From contig DDSN01000067.1 in NCBI GenBank assembly GCA_002343395.1, positions 10,096-49,441 of the forward strand: a DNA stretch of 39,346 nt, written 5' to 3'. The translations under genes were made by a program, and so were the position numbers. Positions 31,522-39,318 of this stretch are shown piece after piece (the first letter of the stretch is position 1; every line of letters begins with the position of its first letter). Under the pieces are notes generated by a model, which did not search any database, had not been told where the DNA came from, and was given only the letters and a program-made list of their open reading frames with translations. The DNA is from Hyphomonadaceae bacterium UBA2389 (GTDB taxonomy: Bacteria; Pseudomonadota; Alphaproteobacteria; Caulobacterales; Aquidulcibacteraceae).

Positions 31522-33591
31522 ATGTCCGATAGCAATTTCGTCACCGCCCTGCAAAAAGTCACAACAGGGGACCTGCCGTTCGGCGACCTGATCAACGCGG
31601 CGCAGCGGTTGACGCAGGCCGGCCAAGCCGATCAGGCGCGGCAGCTCTATCAAGTCTGGCTCGCCATGAACGGCGAGCATCCGTTCGCGTTTATCGCGCA
31701 CTTCAACTGCTCCACCCTGCTCGCTCAGCTCGGCGACGCCGCCGGCGCGGAAGCGGCGCTGCGAGCCGCGTTGCAGAAGAACCCTGATTTCGCGCCCGCC
31801 CACATCAATCTCGGCTCCGCGCTTGAACGGCGCGGCGCGGCGGGCGAGGCGGTCGAGCAATGGAAAGCCGGGCTGGAGCGGATGGCGGCGGTCACCGGCG
31901 ACGCGATCGAATACAAGGCCACGCTGTTGAAACAGATCAGCCGGTTGATGACCGACAATCAGCGGAACGCCGACGCCGAGAGCATCCTGGCCCAGTGTCT
32001 CGACCTCAATCCCGAGCAACGCGACGTTTTGGAGCAATACGCCGCCGTCCGGTTGGCGCAGTGCAAATGGCCGATCGTCGAACCCACGCCGAAGCTCACG
32101 CGGAAAGCCTTCGTCTCGCGCTTCCATCCCCTGTCGACCTGCGCCTACGCGGACGACCCGCTGCTGCAACTCGCGACAGCCTATCGCTATGTCGACGCGT
32201 TGACGCCGCCCGACGCCATTCCAAGCGCCTTCGATCGCCGCGACGCCCGCATTGAGCCCAGCCGCAGGCTGCGCATAGGCTATGTCTCCTCGGATTTGCG
32301 CGCGCACGCCGTGGGATATCTGATGGCGCAATTGTTCGAGGCGCATGACGCGAACGCGATCGAAGTCTTCATCTATTATTGCGGCATCCCCGCGGATGAC
32401 GGCGTCGCGCAGCGCATCCGCGCATCAGCCGAACATTGGACGGATATTCGCGCGTTGAACGACGATGAGGCCGCCGCCCGCATAGCCGCGGACGGCATCG
32501 ACATTCTCGTTGATGTCAACGGCCATACGCGCGAGGCGCGGCTCGGCGTTTTCGCGCGCAGACCAGCGCCGGTGATCGTCAACTGGCTTGGCTATCCGGG
32601 AACCATGGGCTCGCCCTACCACCATTACATCGTCGCCGACGACTGGGTGATCCCGGACGCGCAGGAGCGCTACTTCTCCGAGCGAGTCTTGCGCCTGCCC
32701 TGCTACCAGCCGAACGACCGCAAGCGCGTCGTCGCCGAACGCGCGCCGTCACGCGCCGATGCCGGCTTGCCGGAAGAAGCCTTCGTCTTCTGTTGCTTCA
32801 ACGCCGCCCATAAGATCACGCGCTATGCGTTCGCACGCTGGATGGAGATCCTGCGCGCGACGCCGGACAGCGTGCTTTGGCTGCTGGACTATAACGACGA
32901 GACAAACGCGCGTTTGCGCGCCTCGGCCGAGGCGGCGGGCGTATCGGGCGGCCGTTTGCTGTTCGCCAAAAAGATCGCCAATCCGCATCACCTCGCGCGT
33001 TACCCCCTAGCGGATCTCTTTCTCGACACCGTTCCCTATGGCGCGCACACCACCGCCTCCGACGCGCTCTGGATGGGCGTTCCGGTGCTGACATATTCGG
33101 GCCGGTGCTTCGCGGCGCGGGTTTGCGGCAGTCTCGTGCGCGCCGCAGGCTTGCCTGAGCTCGTGTGCGACAACGCGCAGGCGTTTGTCGCGCGCGCGAT
33201 TGCGCTGGCGACATCGGACAAGGCTGACCTTGCCGGGTATCGCGCCCGTCTCATCGCCAATCGCGATACGTGCACGCTGTTCGACATCGCCCTGCTCGCA
33301 CGCGCGCTCGAGGCGCTCTATGCCGGGATGGCGCAGACCCACGCACGCGGCCAAACGCCGACGCCGATGCTCGCGAATCTGGAGGCCTACCTGGCCGTCG
33401 GCGCCGCCTTCGACCACGACGCCATCGAGATCGGAGCGATCGAGGACTATGAGGCGGCGTACCGCGCCGGCCTCGCCGCGCTTCACCGCCAACGCCCACT
33501 CATGCCCGACGGCCGGGTGTGGACCGAAGACGCCATCGCCGCGTGTCAGAACTCGGCCGCCCAACCGCCGGGTCGCCGCAGCGCCGCCTAG
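31522..33591 (+). CDS. TPR plus GT41 glycosyltransferase (O-GlcNAc transferase / SPINDLY type)
   Basis: 689 aa. Residues about 20-190 are TPR-like helices (AGAEAALRAALQKNPDFAPA and HINLGSALERRGAAGEAVEQ). The catalytic half has the OGT signature: RIGYVSSDLRAHAVGYLM with H262 (counterpart of human OGT H498), DVNGHTREARL, VNWLGYPGTMGSP, CFNAAHKITRYAFARW with K431 (counterpart of K842), SVLWLLDYN and LDTVPYGAHTTASDALWMGV. GAGG lies five bases before the ATG. The enzyme is predicted to transfer a sugar from a nucleotide donor to Ser/Thr of proteins in the cytoplasm. It starts 63 bases after the Thr-rich giant protein, a likely acceptor; flagellin is the other candidate. Donor sugar cannot be told from sequence. 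Confidence 0.93.
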   Translation: MSDSNFVTALQKVTTGDLPFGDLINAAQRLTQAGQADQARQLYQVWLAMNGEHPFAFIAHFNCSTLLAQLGDAAGAEAALRAALQKNPDFAPAHINLGSALERRGAAGEAVEQWKAGLERMAAVTGDAIEYKATLLKQISRLMTDNQRNADAESILAQCLDLNPEQRDVLEQYAAVRLAQCKWPIVEPTPKLTRKAFVSRFHPLSTCAYADDPLLQLATAYRYVDALTPPDAIPSAFDRRDARIEPSRRLRIGYVSSDLRAHAVGYLMAQLFEAHDANAIEVFIYYCGIPADDGVAQRIRASAEHWTDIRALNDDEAAARIAADGIDILVDVNGHTREARLGVFARRPAPVIVNWLGYPGTMGSPYHHYIVADDWVIPDAQERYFSERVLRLPCYQPNDRKRVVAERAPSRADAGLPEEAFVFCCFNAAHKITRYAFARWMEILRATPDSVLWLLDYNDETNARLRASAEAAGVSGGRLLFAKKIANPHHLARYPLADLFLDTVPYGAHTTASDALWMGVPVLTYSGRCFAARVCGSLVRAAGLPELVCDNAQAFVARAIALATSDKADLAGYRARLIANRDTCTLFDIALLARALEALYAGMAQTHARGQTPTPMLANLEAYLAVGAAFDHDAIEIGAIEDYEAAYRAGLAALHRQRPLMPDGRVWTEDAIAACQNSAAQPPGRRSAA

Positions 33592-33679
33592 ACTATAGCG
33601 CTGGCGCCGCGTCGCGGATGCAGCCCCCGCCTTGCCCGCCGCTCGCAAAAGCGGGAAACTCAGGGTTCGGGGATCGATC

Positions 33680-34681
33680 ATGAAACGACGGGCTTTTTTG
33701 TCGGCCGCCGCCGCGTGCAGCGCGCTTACCGCCTCGGGTCAAGCCGCGCGCGCGCAAACGAGCCGGCGCTTCGCCGCCGCCGAAGCGTTCAGCGCCGAAC
33801 GCGACGGGGCGTCTTTCCTTATCGCGCGCCACGGCGTCGTGCTGGCCGAGGCGTATCCGCGCGGCAACCCCGACGCCCGCTGGCCGATCGGCGAAGCGAC
33901 ACGCGCATTCGCCATATTGCTGGCGGCGACGCTCGCCGAGGACGGCCTGCTCAACCTCGACGAGCCGGTTGCGCTCACCATCGGCGACTGGGGCGCGCAT
34001 CCCGTCAAAAGCATCATCTCACTGCGTGTTCTGTTGAGCGGCGCGAGCGGCATCGCCTTTGGCCGCAACGACGAACGCACGCTCGCCAACGCGATCGCCC
34101 TCGAACCGCGCCATGAGCCCGGCACGCGTTTTCTCGATGACGCCGCGCCTTATGTCGTCTTCGCCGAGATCGCGCGCCGCAAGCTGGTGACGGCGGGACG
34201 CGAACCCGATCCCGCCTACTATCTCACCGGCGAGACGCTTCAGCGCATCGGCTGCATCCCCATCGGGTGGGCGCGCGGCGGCGACGGCGCGGCGCGCTTT
34301 GACGATGGCGTTGCGCTGTCGGCGCGCGCGTGGGCGCTCGCGGGCGAGCTTCTACGCCGCGAAGGCGTCTGGCGCGCGCAGCAACTCGCCAGCGCCAATG
34401 TCATTCGGGAAGCGCTGCGCGGTTCGTTCGCCGAGCCGCGCGCCGGTTTTGGCCTGTGGCTTGCCGCACCAGGGCGCGGCGATCTCGACATCGACAGCGA
34501 TTTGTGGCGCGCGCCCTCTCCCGCCCCGCCCGGCCTTGCCGTGGCGGTTGGGGCAGGCGGCCAAAGACTTTATGTCTCGCCGACCGAAGGGTTGGTGATC
34601 GTCCGCCAGGCGCGCGGCGTCGAACGCAGCGCGCGCTGGTCGGACGCGCAATTCTTGTCGCTGGTTTATCGCGATCTTTAG
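33680..34681 (+). CDS. Serine hydrolase / beta-lactamase-fold protein with catalytic motifs lost
   Basis: 333 aa. The N-terminus MKRRAFLSAAAACSALTASG is a signal peptide, with a twin-Arg start (KRRAF) compatible with Tat or Sec export. The fold pattern matches class C beta-lactamase-like proteins: FLIARHGVVLAEAYPRG, then RWPIGEATRAFAILLAATLA, GLLNLDEPVALTIGDWG and SLRVLLSGASGIAF. The catalytic S-x-x-K position reads E72-A-T-R75, so both Ser and Lys are replaced, and no clear Y-x-N follows. Enzymatic acylation is therefore unlikely; a binding or scaffold role is possible. It overlaps a convergent small membrane gene by 4 bases at its 3' end. Confidence 0.82.
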   Translation: MKRRAFLSAAAACSALTASGQAARAQTSRRFAAAEAFSAERDGASFLIARHGVVLAEAYPRGNPDARWPIGEATRAFAILLAATLAEDGLLNLDEPVALTIGDWGAHPVKSIISLRVLLSGASGIAFGRNDERTLANAIALEPRHEPGTRFLDDAAPYVVFAEIARRKLVTAGREPDPAYYLTGETLQRIGCIPIGWARGGDGAARFDDGVALSARAWALAGELLRREGVWRAQQLASANVIREALRGSFAEPRAGFGLWLAAPGRGDLDIDSDLWRAPSPAPPGLAVAVGAGGQRLYVSPTEGLVIVRQARGVERSARWSDAQFLSLVYRDL

Positions 34682-34989
34682 TCGCGCGGGCGAATGAGCA
34701 AGCCGGCGACCAGACCGACAATGCCGCCGCCAGCGCCGCCCGTGATCGCGTTCGCGATATTGGCCGACATCGCTGGATCGCTTGGCATCAGCTCCGACCA
34801 GACGCCTGTGACGGAGCCGAGCGCGGGAAACGCCTGCGCCGCGTAGGCCGTGCCCACGCCCGCAATGGCGCCGATGATTGTGCGCCCAATCAGCCCGCCG
34901 CCGCCGCGGGTCAGCGCGCCGGTGATATTGCCGCCGAGAGCGCCGCCGATCGCTTGCGCGATGAACGGCATCAGTGTCGTGATATCCAT
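34678..34989 (-). CDS. Small Gly/Ala-rich membrane protein, unknown
   Basis: 103 aa; family not recognised. Two or three hydrophobic, Gly-rich segments: FIAQAIGGALGGNITGALTR, LIGRTIIGAIAGVGTAYAA and GGIVGLVAGLLI, the last followed by the RPRD end. Such Gly-zipper-like segments occur in small membrane-associated proteins and in some toxin or pore peptides, but nothing else supports those functions. GGGAGGACAC lies directly upstream of the ATG at 34989. It converges with the hydrolase-like gene. Confidence 0.6.
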   Translation of the reverse strand: MDITTLMPFIAQAIGGALGGNITGALTRGGGGLIGRTIIGAIAGVGTAYAAQAFPALGSVTGVWSELMPSDPAMSANIANAITGGAGGGIVGLVAGLLIRPRD

Positions 34990-35301
34990 ACGTGTCCTCC
35001 CTGCGCGGCAAGCCCCGCGCGCCCTCCCCGAGCGCGGGCAGGATAGCGCTGGTTGCCGGGTTCACAAAGCGAGATTGCGCAAATGTAATTTTATCGGTGA
35101 CCAGGGTCAGCGCGCTCAACCTATGGTTTGAAGCCGCAGCGGGCCGGCAAGCGCTTGTGCCCGCTGGAGCGTTCAAGCGTTTCCCTGGCGCCACGCTTGC
35201 CGCCAACCGCGCGTTATGCACAGGCGCCGCGCCATTCCGGCGCTAGCGCCCGTTCGGCGACATGCTAGAGCTAGTGACGCTTTTTTTACGGGCCCCCCAC
35301 C
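34990..35301. other. 312-base spacer with no gene recognised
   Basis: Divergent spacer between the small membrane gene and the TIR-like gene. A short A/T-richer stretch (35080-35098) could hold a promoter. A perfect 12-base palindrome GGCGCTAGCGCC lies at 35239-35250 and a second, CTAGAGCTAG, near 35264-35273; a T7 run follows at 35281-35287. No ORF here looks protein-coding. The palindromes may be remnants of a mobile repeat or a protein-binding site; I cannot tell which. Confidence 0.4.
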
Positions 35302-36093
35302 GTGACGAACATCCGAATCATTTGCACGCACGACGCGATCCACGACTCGCTGAAGACGGCGGAGACGTTGATGCGCCTCCTCGAGGCCGAGGAGCATCAG
35401 GTGCGGCTCGTCTACGGACGACAATCCCTGATGGAGTTGGAAAGCGCCCAGGCATCGCGCGACGCCATCCTGCTGATCTGGTCGCCGGACGCGCCGGGCC
35501 AGCACTACATGCTGGAGTGGGCGCGCGGGATTGATCCGCATCGTCTGGTCGAAATCGCGCGGGCGCCGGGCTGGCCGCGGATCGACCGCAAGGCGCCGGT
35601 CGTCGACTTCACGGGGTGGCGCGGCGAGCGTGGCTCGCGCGCGTGGACGGCGCTCAACGAGCGCCTCCGCAATGTCAGCCGCTATCTCGAGCCGGCGAAG
35701 CCGCCGCCAAGGCAAGCCGCGATGGCGCTTGGCGCAGCGGGACTTGCCGCCGTGAGCGCCGCCGCCATGCTGCGCCTCACGGACAATCACGGCGCGTTGC
35801 CGATCGCAACAGAGTCGGTTGCAACGGCGATGGCCGCGACGCTTGAGGAGCCCATCGCCATTGGCGGTCCGATGAGTGTGATCGAGCCGGCATCCATCGA
35901 AGACCTCGAACCCGTGTTGCGTATCGCCAATCCGCGCTTCACGCCGCTCGACATCACGGCGCCGGACCTCGTCGCGCTGACAGAGTACACGCCGCCGGAA
36001 TTGCGCGAGCCGACGTTGCTTGAGCGCATTCGCGATCTGAATCCGCTGCGCTCAAGCGCTGAAACCACGCCCAACGCAGAAGACGGCGCCTAG
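35302..36093 (+). CDS. TIR-like domain plus single membrane helix, unknown function
   Basis: 263 aa; start is GTG 35302. The N-terminal 125 residues have the alternating beta/alpha pattern of TIR-like domains: MTNIRIICTHDAIHDSLKTA, then AILLIWSPDAPGQHYMLEWA with a Glu in the region where TIR NADases place their catalytic Glu (E72). A Pro-rich linker leads to a membrane helix at about residues 139-158 (AAMALGAAGLAAVSAAAMLR). The C-terminal 100 residues are acidic, Pro/Ala-rich and probably outside the cytoplasm. TIR assignment is by pattern and tentative. The stop codon lies inside a large hairpin. No neighbour suggests a defence operon. Confidence 0.6.
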   Translation: MTNIRIICTHDAIHDSLKTAETLMRLLEAEEHQVRLVYGRQSLMELESAQASRDAILLIWSPDAPGQHYMLEWARGIDPHRLVEIARAPGWPRIDRKAPVVDFTGWRGERGSRAWTALNERLRNVSRYLEPAKPPPRQAAMALGAAGLAAVSAAAMLRLTDNHGALPIATESVATAMAATLEEPIAIGGPMSVIEPASIEDLEPVLRIANPRFTPLDITAPDLVALTEYTPPELREPTLLERIRDLNPLRSSAETTPNAEDGA

Positions 36094-36126
36094 AGCCGAT
36101 CCGATTGAATCGGATCGAGGCTCTAG
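36090..36126. repeat. Large palindromic hairpin overlapping the stop codon
   Basis: Left arm CTAGAGCC + GATCCGATT (36090-36106), one-base loop, right arm AATCGGATC, a two-base bulge GA, then GGCTCTAG (36108-36126). The arms pair over 17 bases apart from the bulge. The TAG stop of the TIR-like gene is within the left arm. No U-tract follows, so it is less like a classic terminator and more like an intergenic palindromic repeat (REP-like); I recall this type recurring in alphaproteobacterial genomes. It could act as a bidirectional 3'-end block. Confidence 0.7.
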
Positions 36127-36175
36127 GTTTCGTTTGGTCGCGAACCGGCGTCCACTTCGTCGGGAAATGCTTTGA

Positions 36176-36637
36176 TCAGCCGCCGCCGCGGCGCGTGCGT
36201 ATCCAGTGCATGATCGCCCAGCCATGCGCCTCGTGACGCACTTTCAGCATCGCATCGTTGGGATTCATCCAAACGAGCGCGTGGTCGGGCTCTGTGGGCG
36301 CGCTGTCATCGGCGGAGAGTTCGACTTCATAGAAGGTTGAAAGCGAATTGCGCGGCTCGCCCTTGTTGATCCAGAACTGCCCCGCCCTTCCGATGACGCG
36401 CGTCGGCCAAACGGTGAGCCCGGCTTCTTCGAGAAACTCGCGCATCAGCGCCGCCGCTTCGTCTTCGTCGGCTTCGACGCCGCCGCCGGGCAAATCGTAC
36501 TCGAACGGCGCCTTCTTGCCGATCTGCACGATGGCGATAAGCGATTCCCCACGCGCGCAGACGCCGTAGGCGCTGGTGCGTTCGATATAGGTGAGCCCCG
36601 GTTGGGTTTGGCCGAATTGGAGTGAAAAGCGGGTCAT
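36176..36637 (-). CDS. Nudix hydrolase
   Basis: 153 aa. The Nudix box G-x5-E-x7-R-E-U-x-E-E-x-G-U is complete at residues 52-74 (GGVEADEDEAAALMREFLEE, then AGL), so metal-dependent pyrophosphohydrolase activity is expected. Flanking strands such as IERTSAYGVCARG and EYDLPGGG fit. The substrate (dNTP, nucleotide sugar or other) is not clear. It is divergent from the SDR-fold gene and separated from the large hairpin by 49 bases. Confidence 0.93.
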   Translation of the reverse strand: MTRFSLQFGQTQPGLTYIERTSAYGVCARGESLIAIVQIGKKAPFEYDLPGGGVEADEDEAAALMREFLEEAGLTVWPTRVIGRAGQFWINKGEPRNSLSTFYEVELSADDSAPTEPDHALVWMNPNDAMLKVRHEAHGWAIMHWIRTRRGGG

Positions 36638-36664
36638 GGGCGGTGCGTCTTATAGCGCGCGCCT

Positions 36665-37483
36665 ATGCCAGTGGCGATGCTTGAAACGCCAGGCGACGCA
36701 TGCCCAGATGCGGCAATGGAGCTCAACCGCCTCACCCCCGTGACGCTCGTCGTCAACGCCGCCTCGCGCTGGGGCGCGGCGCGCGCCAAGGACATGGCGC
36801 GCCGCTCCACCGGCGGGCTTCTGCTCGCCGACAACGACGAGGCCGCTCTGGCGGCGATCGCCGATGACCTCGACCTGCAAAACCTGGCGCCCGAGCGCGT
36901 ATCCACCTTGGCGTTTGACGCGGCCGACATTGACCGCTGGGAGCAGGCCAGCGGCTTCATCTCGGCCCAGTACGGGCGCCTCGATTGGGCGCTGGTGTAC
37001 GCGGCGGAGGCCCCCGCCCCCGAATTGGTCGACTTCGGACGGCGCGACGACGGGCTCGACTTCGCCGGGCTCGCGCTGTCGGTGCGTGCGATCGCCAGCC
37101 TGATGCGCAAGAATGTTCAGGGCGGCGCCATCGTGGTCGCCGCGCCGGGCGGCGCGCTCAACGCGCGGCTCAGCGATGTCGCCGACGCTGAATTCGTTCA
37201 CTTCGTCGCCGCCGCCGCTGACAACGCCGGCGCCAACATCCGCATCAACGGCATGATCGTCGGCGCCTTGGACGCGCCCGCCTGGGCGCGTGCGCCCCAG
37301 CTCGCCGACCTCAGCGACGAAACCGGCGGCCTGCGCCCGGCCTTCGAGCGTCTCGCCGCCGACCACGGCAGCGTTCTGCGTTGCGACGCGACGCCGATCG
37401 CGCGGCTCGTGAACGCGCTCTTGTCCGACGAATGTCCGCTGACGGGCGCGGTGCTCGGCGTGGACGCCGAGCACGCCATGTGA
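36665..37483 (+). CDS. SDR-fold protein with degenerate motifs
   Basis: 272 aa. The Rossmann pattern is present: TPVTLVVNAASRWGAARAKD (about residues 24-43), an acidic LLLADNDEAALAAIADDL, a central WALVYAAEAPAP, and the late IRINGMIVGAL that equals the SDR I-R-V-N-x-I-x-P-G stretch. The dinucleotide loop TGxxxGxG is altered to N-A-A-S-R-W-G-A, and no YxxxK is found before the INGMIVG motif, where EFVHFVAAAAD stands instead. Normal dehydrogenase activity is thus doubtful; it may be a regulatory or structural relative. It is followed by DUF4282. Confidence 0.75.
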   Translation: MPVAMLETPGDACPDAAMELNRLTPVTLVVNAASRWGAARAKDMARRSTGGLLLADNDEAALAAIADDLDLQNLAPERVSTLAFDAADIDRWEQASGFISAQYGRLDWALVYAAEAPAPELVDFGRRDDGLDFAGLALSVRAIASLMRKNVQGGAIVVAAPGGALNARLSDVADAEFVHFVAAAADNAGANIRINGMIVGALDAPAWARAPQLADLSDETGGLRPAFERLAADHGSVLRCDATPIARLVNALLSDECPLTGAVLGVDAEHAM

Positions 37484-37514
37484 TCGGATTGGCCGCGATT
37501 CGCGGAGACGCCCG

Positions 37515-37850
37515 ATGGGTTCGATTATTCAGCGCTTTCTCGGCTTCGACCGCCTCATGGGGCCGATGCTGGTCAAGATCGTCTATTATGTCGGCGCCGC
37601 GCTGATCGTGCTGAGCGGCGCGGCGGCCCTGCTCACCGCGGTGCTTTCCTTCGCCGGCGGCAATATCGGCGCCGGCCTGGTGCAGCTGGTGGCGGTTCCC
37701 GCGGTCGCCGCCGTCGTGCTCGTCTACTGGCGCTTCATGTGCGAGCTCTTCATGCTGGCGTTTCTTGCCTACCAGCGCCTGGGCGAAGTGCGCGACGCGA
37801 TCCGGGCCGCGACCGGCGCCGCGCCCGATCCCAACTATCCCTCGTTCTGA
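37515..37850 (+). CDS. DUF4282 membrane protein
   Basis: A 111-aa protein with two membrane helices, VYYVGAALIVLSGAAALLTA and LVQLVAVPAVAAVVLVYWR, followed by the typical DUF4282 end FMCELFMLAFLAYQRLGEVR. The N-terminus MGSIIQRFLGFDRLMGPMLV is also family-like. Function unknown. It is 31 bases downstream of the SDR-fold gene on the same strand, and its 3' end overlaps the convergent thioesterase by 16 bases. Confidence 0.85.
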   Translation: MGSIIQRFLGFDRLMGPMLVKIVYYVGAALIVLSGAAALLTAVLSFAGGNIGAGLVQLVAVPAVAAVVLVYWRFMCELFMLAFLAYQRLGEVRDAIRAATGAAPDPNYPSF

Positions 37851-38257
37851 GCCGCGAACCGCGCCAGGATATCCCCCGGCACGCGCCGAATTTTGCGCGT
37901 CGCCGCGTCGAGCAGGCACCAGCTTGATTTGATCTGCACGGCTGGCTTGTCGGCGCCCTGCTTGTAGATGTCGACATAGCGCACCCAAACCGCGCCCTGC
38001 GCGGCGTCGGCCACGTGCGTACGCGCCTCGACCATGTCGCCCAGCACCAACGCCGCGCGATAATCCACTTCGTGGCGCGTCACCACCCACACATAGGCGG
38101 CGACCATCTCCGCGCTCGCGCGGGCGCGCCAGTGCGCCGTGGCGATTTCCTGGGCGTAGCGCAGATATACGGTGTTGTTGACGTGGCCGAGTTCATCGAT
38201 GTCGGCGGCGTCGACGGGAAAGCGCTGCGTGAAATGAGCCATCGGCCGCGCGCTCAT
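37835..38257 (-). CDS. Acyl-CoA thioesterase, 4HBT (hotdog) type
   Basis: 140 aa. The hotdog signature is AADIDELGHVNNTVYLRYAQ; D21 is the expected catalytic Asp (the D-x-x-G-H-V-N-N motif), with H25 and N27-N28. YVWVVTRHEVDYRAALVLGD is the second conserved block. Predicted to hydrolyse acyl-CoA thioesters in the cytoplasm. The frame extends upstream, but ATG 38257 overlaps the stop of the HPt gene by 4 bases (ATGA), supporting this start. It is the last gene of a three-gene leftward set: nnrU-like, HPt and thioesterase. Confidence 0.92.
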   Translation of the reverse strand: MSARPMAHFTQRFPVDAADIDELGHVNNTVYLRYAQEIATAHWRARASAEMVAAYVWVVTRHEVDYRAALVLGDMVEARTHVADAAQGAVWVRYVDIYKQGADKPAVQIKSSWCLLDAATRKIRRVPGDILARFAAQNEG

Positions 38258-38535
38258 TGATCCAGCGCCGCGAGCGCGCGCGCGAGTTCCTGCTCGACGC
38301 CCGCGAGCCCCTCCGCGCCTGCCTCCTCCGCCGCCGCGCACGCCTGCGCCAACGCCGGCAGGCCGATGCCGCGCGCCGAGCCTTTGAGCGTGTGGACGGC
38401 GGTGCGCCAATCCTCGCCCGCGAACGCCACGCGCCAACCCGCCACCTGCCCCCGAAACAGCGCCAACACCTCGCGCTGAAGCTCACGATCGCCCGCTGTC
38501 GCGGCGTCGAACGCGGCCCGGTCGAAAACAATCAT
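38254..38535 (-). CDS. Single-domain HPt phosphotransfer protein
   Basis: 93 aa. The HPt motif HTLKGSARGIGLPAL begins at H48, the phosphorylated His, with the diagnostic K51 and G52. The helical length and an Ala-rich last helix agree with a stand-alone HPt domain that relays phosphate between a hybrid histidine kinase and a response regulator. No kinase or regulator is encoded nearby, so partners are elsewhere; a ChpT-like role is unlikely because that family is longer. ATG 38535 overlaps the stop of the NnrU-like gene by 4 bases. Confidence 0.9.
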   Translation of the reverse strand: MIVFDRAAFDAATAGDRELQREVLALFRGQVAGWRVAFAGEDWRTAVHTLKGSARGIGLPALAQACAAAEEAGAEGLAGVEQELARALAALDQ

Positions 38536-39233
38536 GGGATGACGGCCGCGCCAAACAGCGTCTCGTGCCAGACCGCGACCGCGAGCGCGACCAGAAGTCC
38601 CGCCAGCATGCGCCAACCGATCTCGCCCGGCGCCAGCCGATTGCGCCCCTGCGCGATGGCCGCGAACGGGAAGTTCGAGGTCGCGTCCTCGAACCGGGCC
38701 CACGCCTCGGGATTGCGCGCGCGCCCCTTGCGGTCGATCGAGCGTGCGCCAAACACCGCCATGAAGCCCAGCGCGCCGAACAGCATCAGCGAGGCGCGCT
38801 CGCCGTTCGCCAGCAGGTGCCCGAGCGCCCACAGCGCCACGCCCCAGAGAAACGGGTGACGCGTGATGCGCAGCACGCCGCGCGCGGGCTCGGGCTGTTC
38901 CAGGCTTTTGCTTTCAAAGCCCGCGTACGTGGGCCCTGGCGTCAGCACCCCGGCCGCCGCCAGGGTGACGCCGAACAGGTTGATCGCCGCTCCGACGCCG
39001 CGCACCCAATCGGCGGGCGCCCAGAGCGCCTCGTTCAGCGGATCGAAGGGATCGGCGCGCATGGCGCCATAGCCCGTCACCAGCCAGACCAGCAGGCCGA
39101 GCGAGGCCAGCGAGAACAACCCCCGGTAAGGCCACTCGCCGATGGCGCGCACGAACACGCCGCGCAGCCCGCTCGCCGACACCCCGACATGCAGCAGCAC
39201 AAACCCCGCCAGCGCCCAAGCGAACCCGTTCAT
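38532..39233 (-). CDS. NnrU-family membrane protein
   Basis: 233 aa, with about six membrane helices. The NnrU / isoprenylcysteine-methyltransferase-like motif RITRHPFLWGVALWALGHLL lies in the middle, and LGFMAVFGARSIDRKGRARN follows. The start ATG 39233 has GGAGGG upstream; the frame could begin at 39272 but that leader is Arg-rich. NnrU was first linked to nitric-oxide reduction regulation in rhodobacteria, but family members occur widely and this location has no denitrification genes. It starts the leftward set with the HPt and thioesterase genes. Confidence 0.9.
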   Translation of the reverse strand: MNGFAWALAGFVLLHVGVSASGLRGVFVRAIGEWPYRGLFSLASLGLLVWLVTGYGAMRADPFDPLNEALWAPADWVRGVGAAINLFGVTLAAAGVLTPGPTYAGFESKSLEQPEPARGVLRITRHPFLWGVALWALGHLLANGERASLMLFGALGFMAVFGARSIDRKGRARNPEAWARFEDATSNFPFAAIAQGRNRLAPGEIGWRMLAGLLVALAVAVWHETLFGAAVIP

Positions 39234-39318
39234 TTCCGGCCCTCCCCGCGTGCTTCGAAACCGCATGCGCACTGGACGCGCCCGCCCAATCCGCCTATCT
39301 GCATGACCTCGCGATTCC

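Noticed and set aside
34352..35221. A 289-codon minus-strand frame across the spacer before the TIR-like gene
   Set aside because: It runs through the antisense of the hydrolase-like gene and overlaps a better small gene in another frame; composition is not protein-like.
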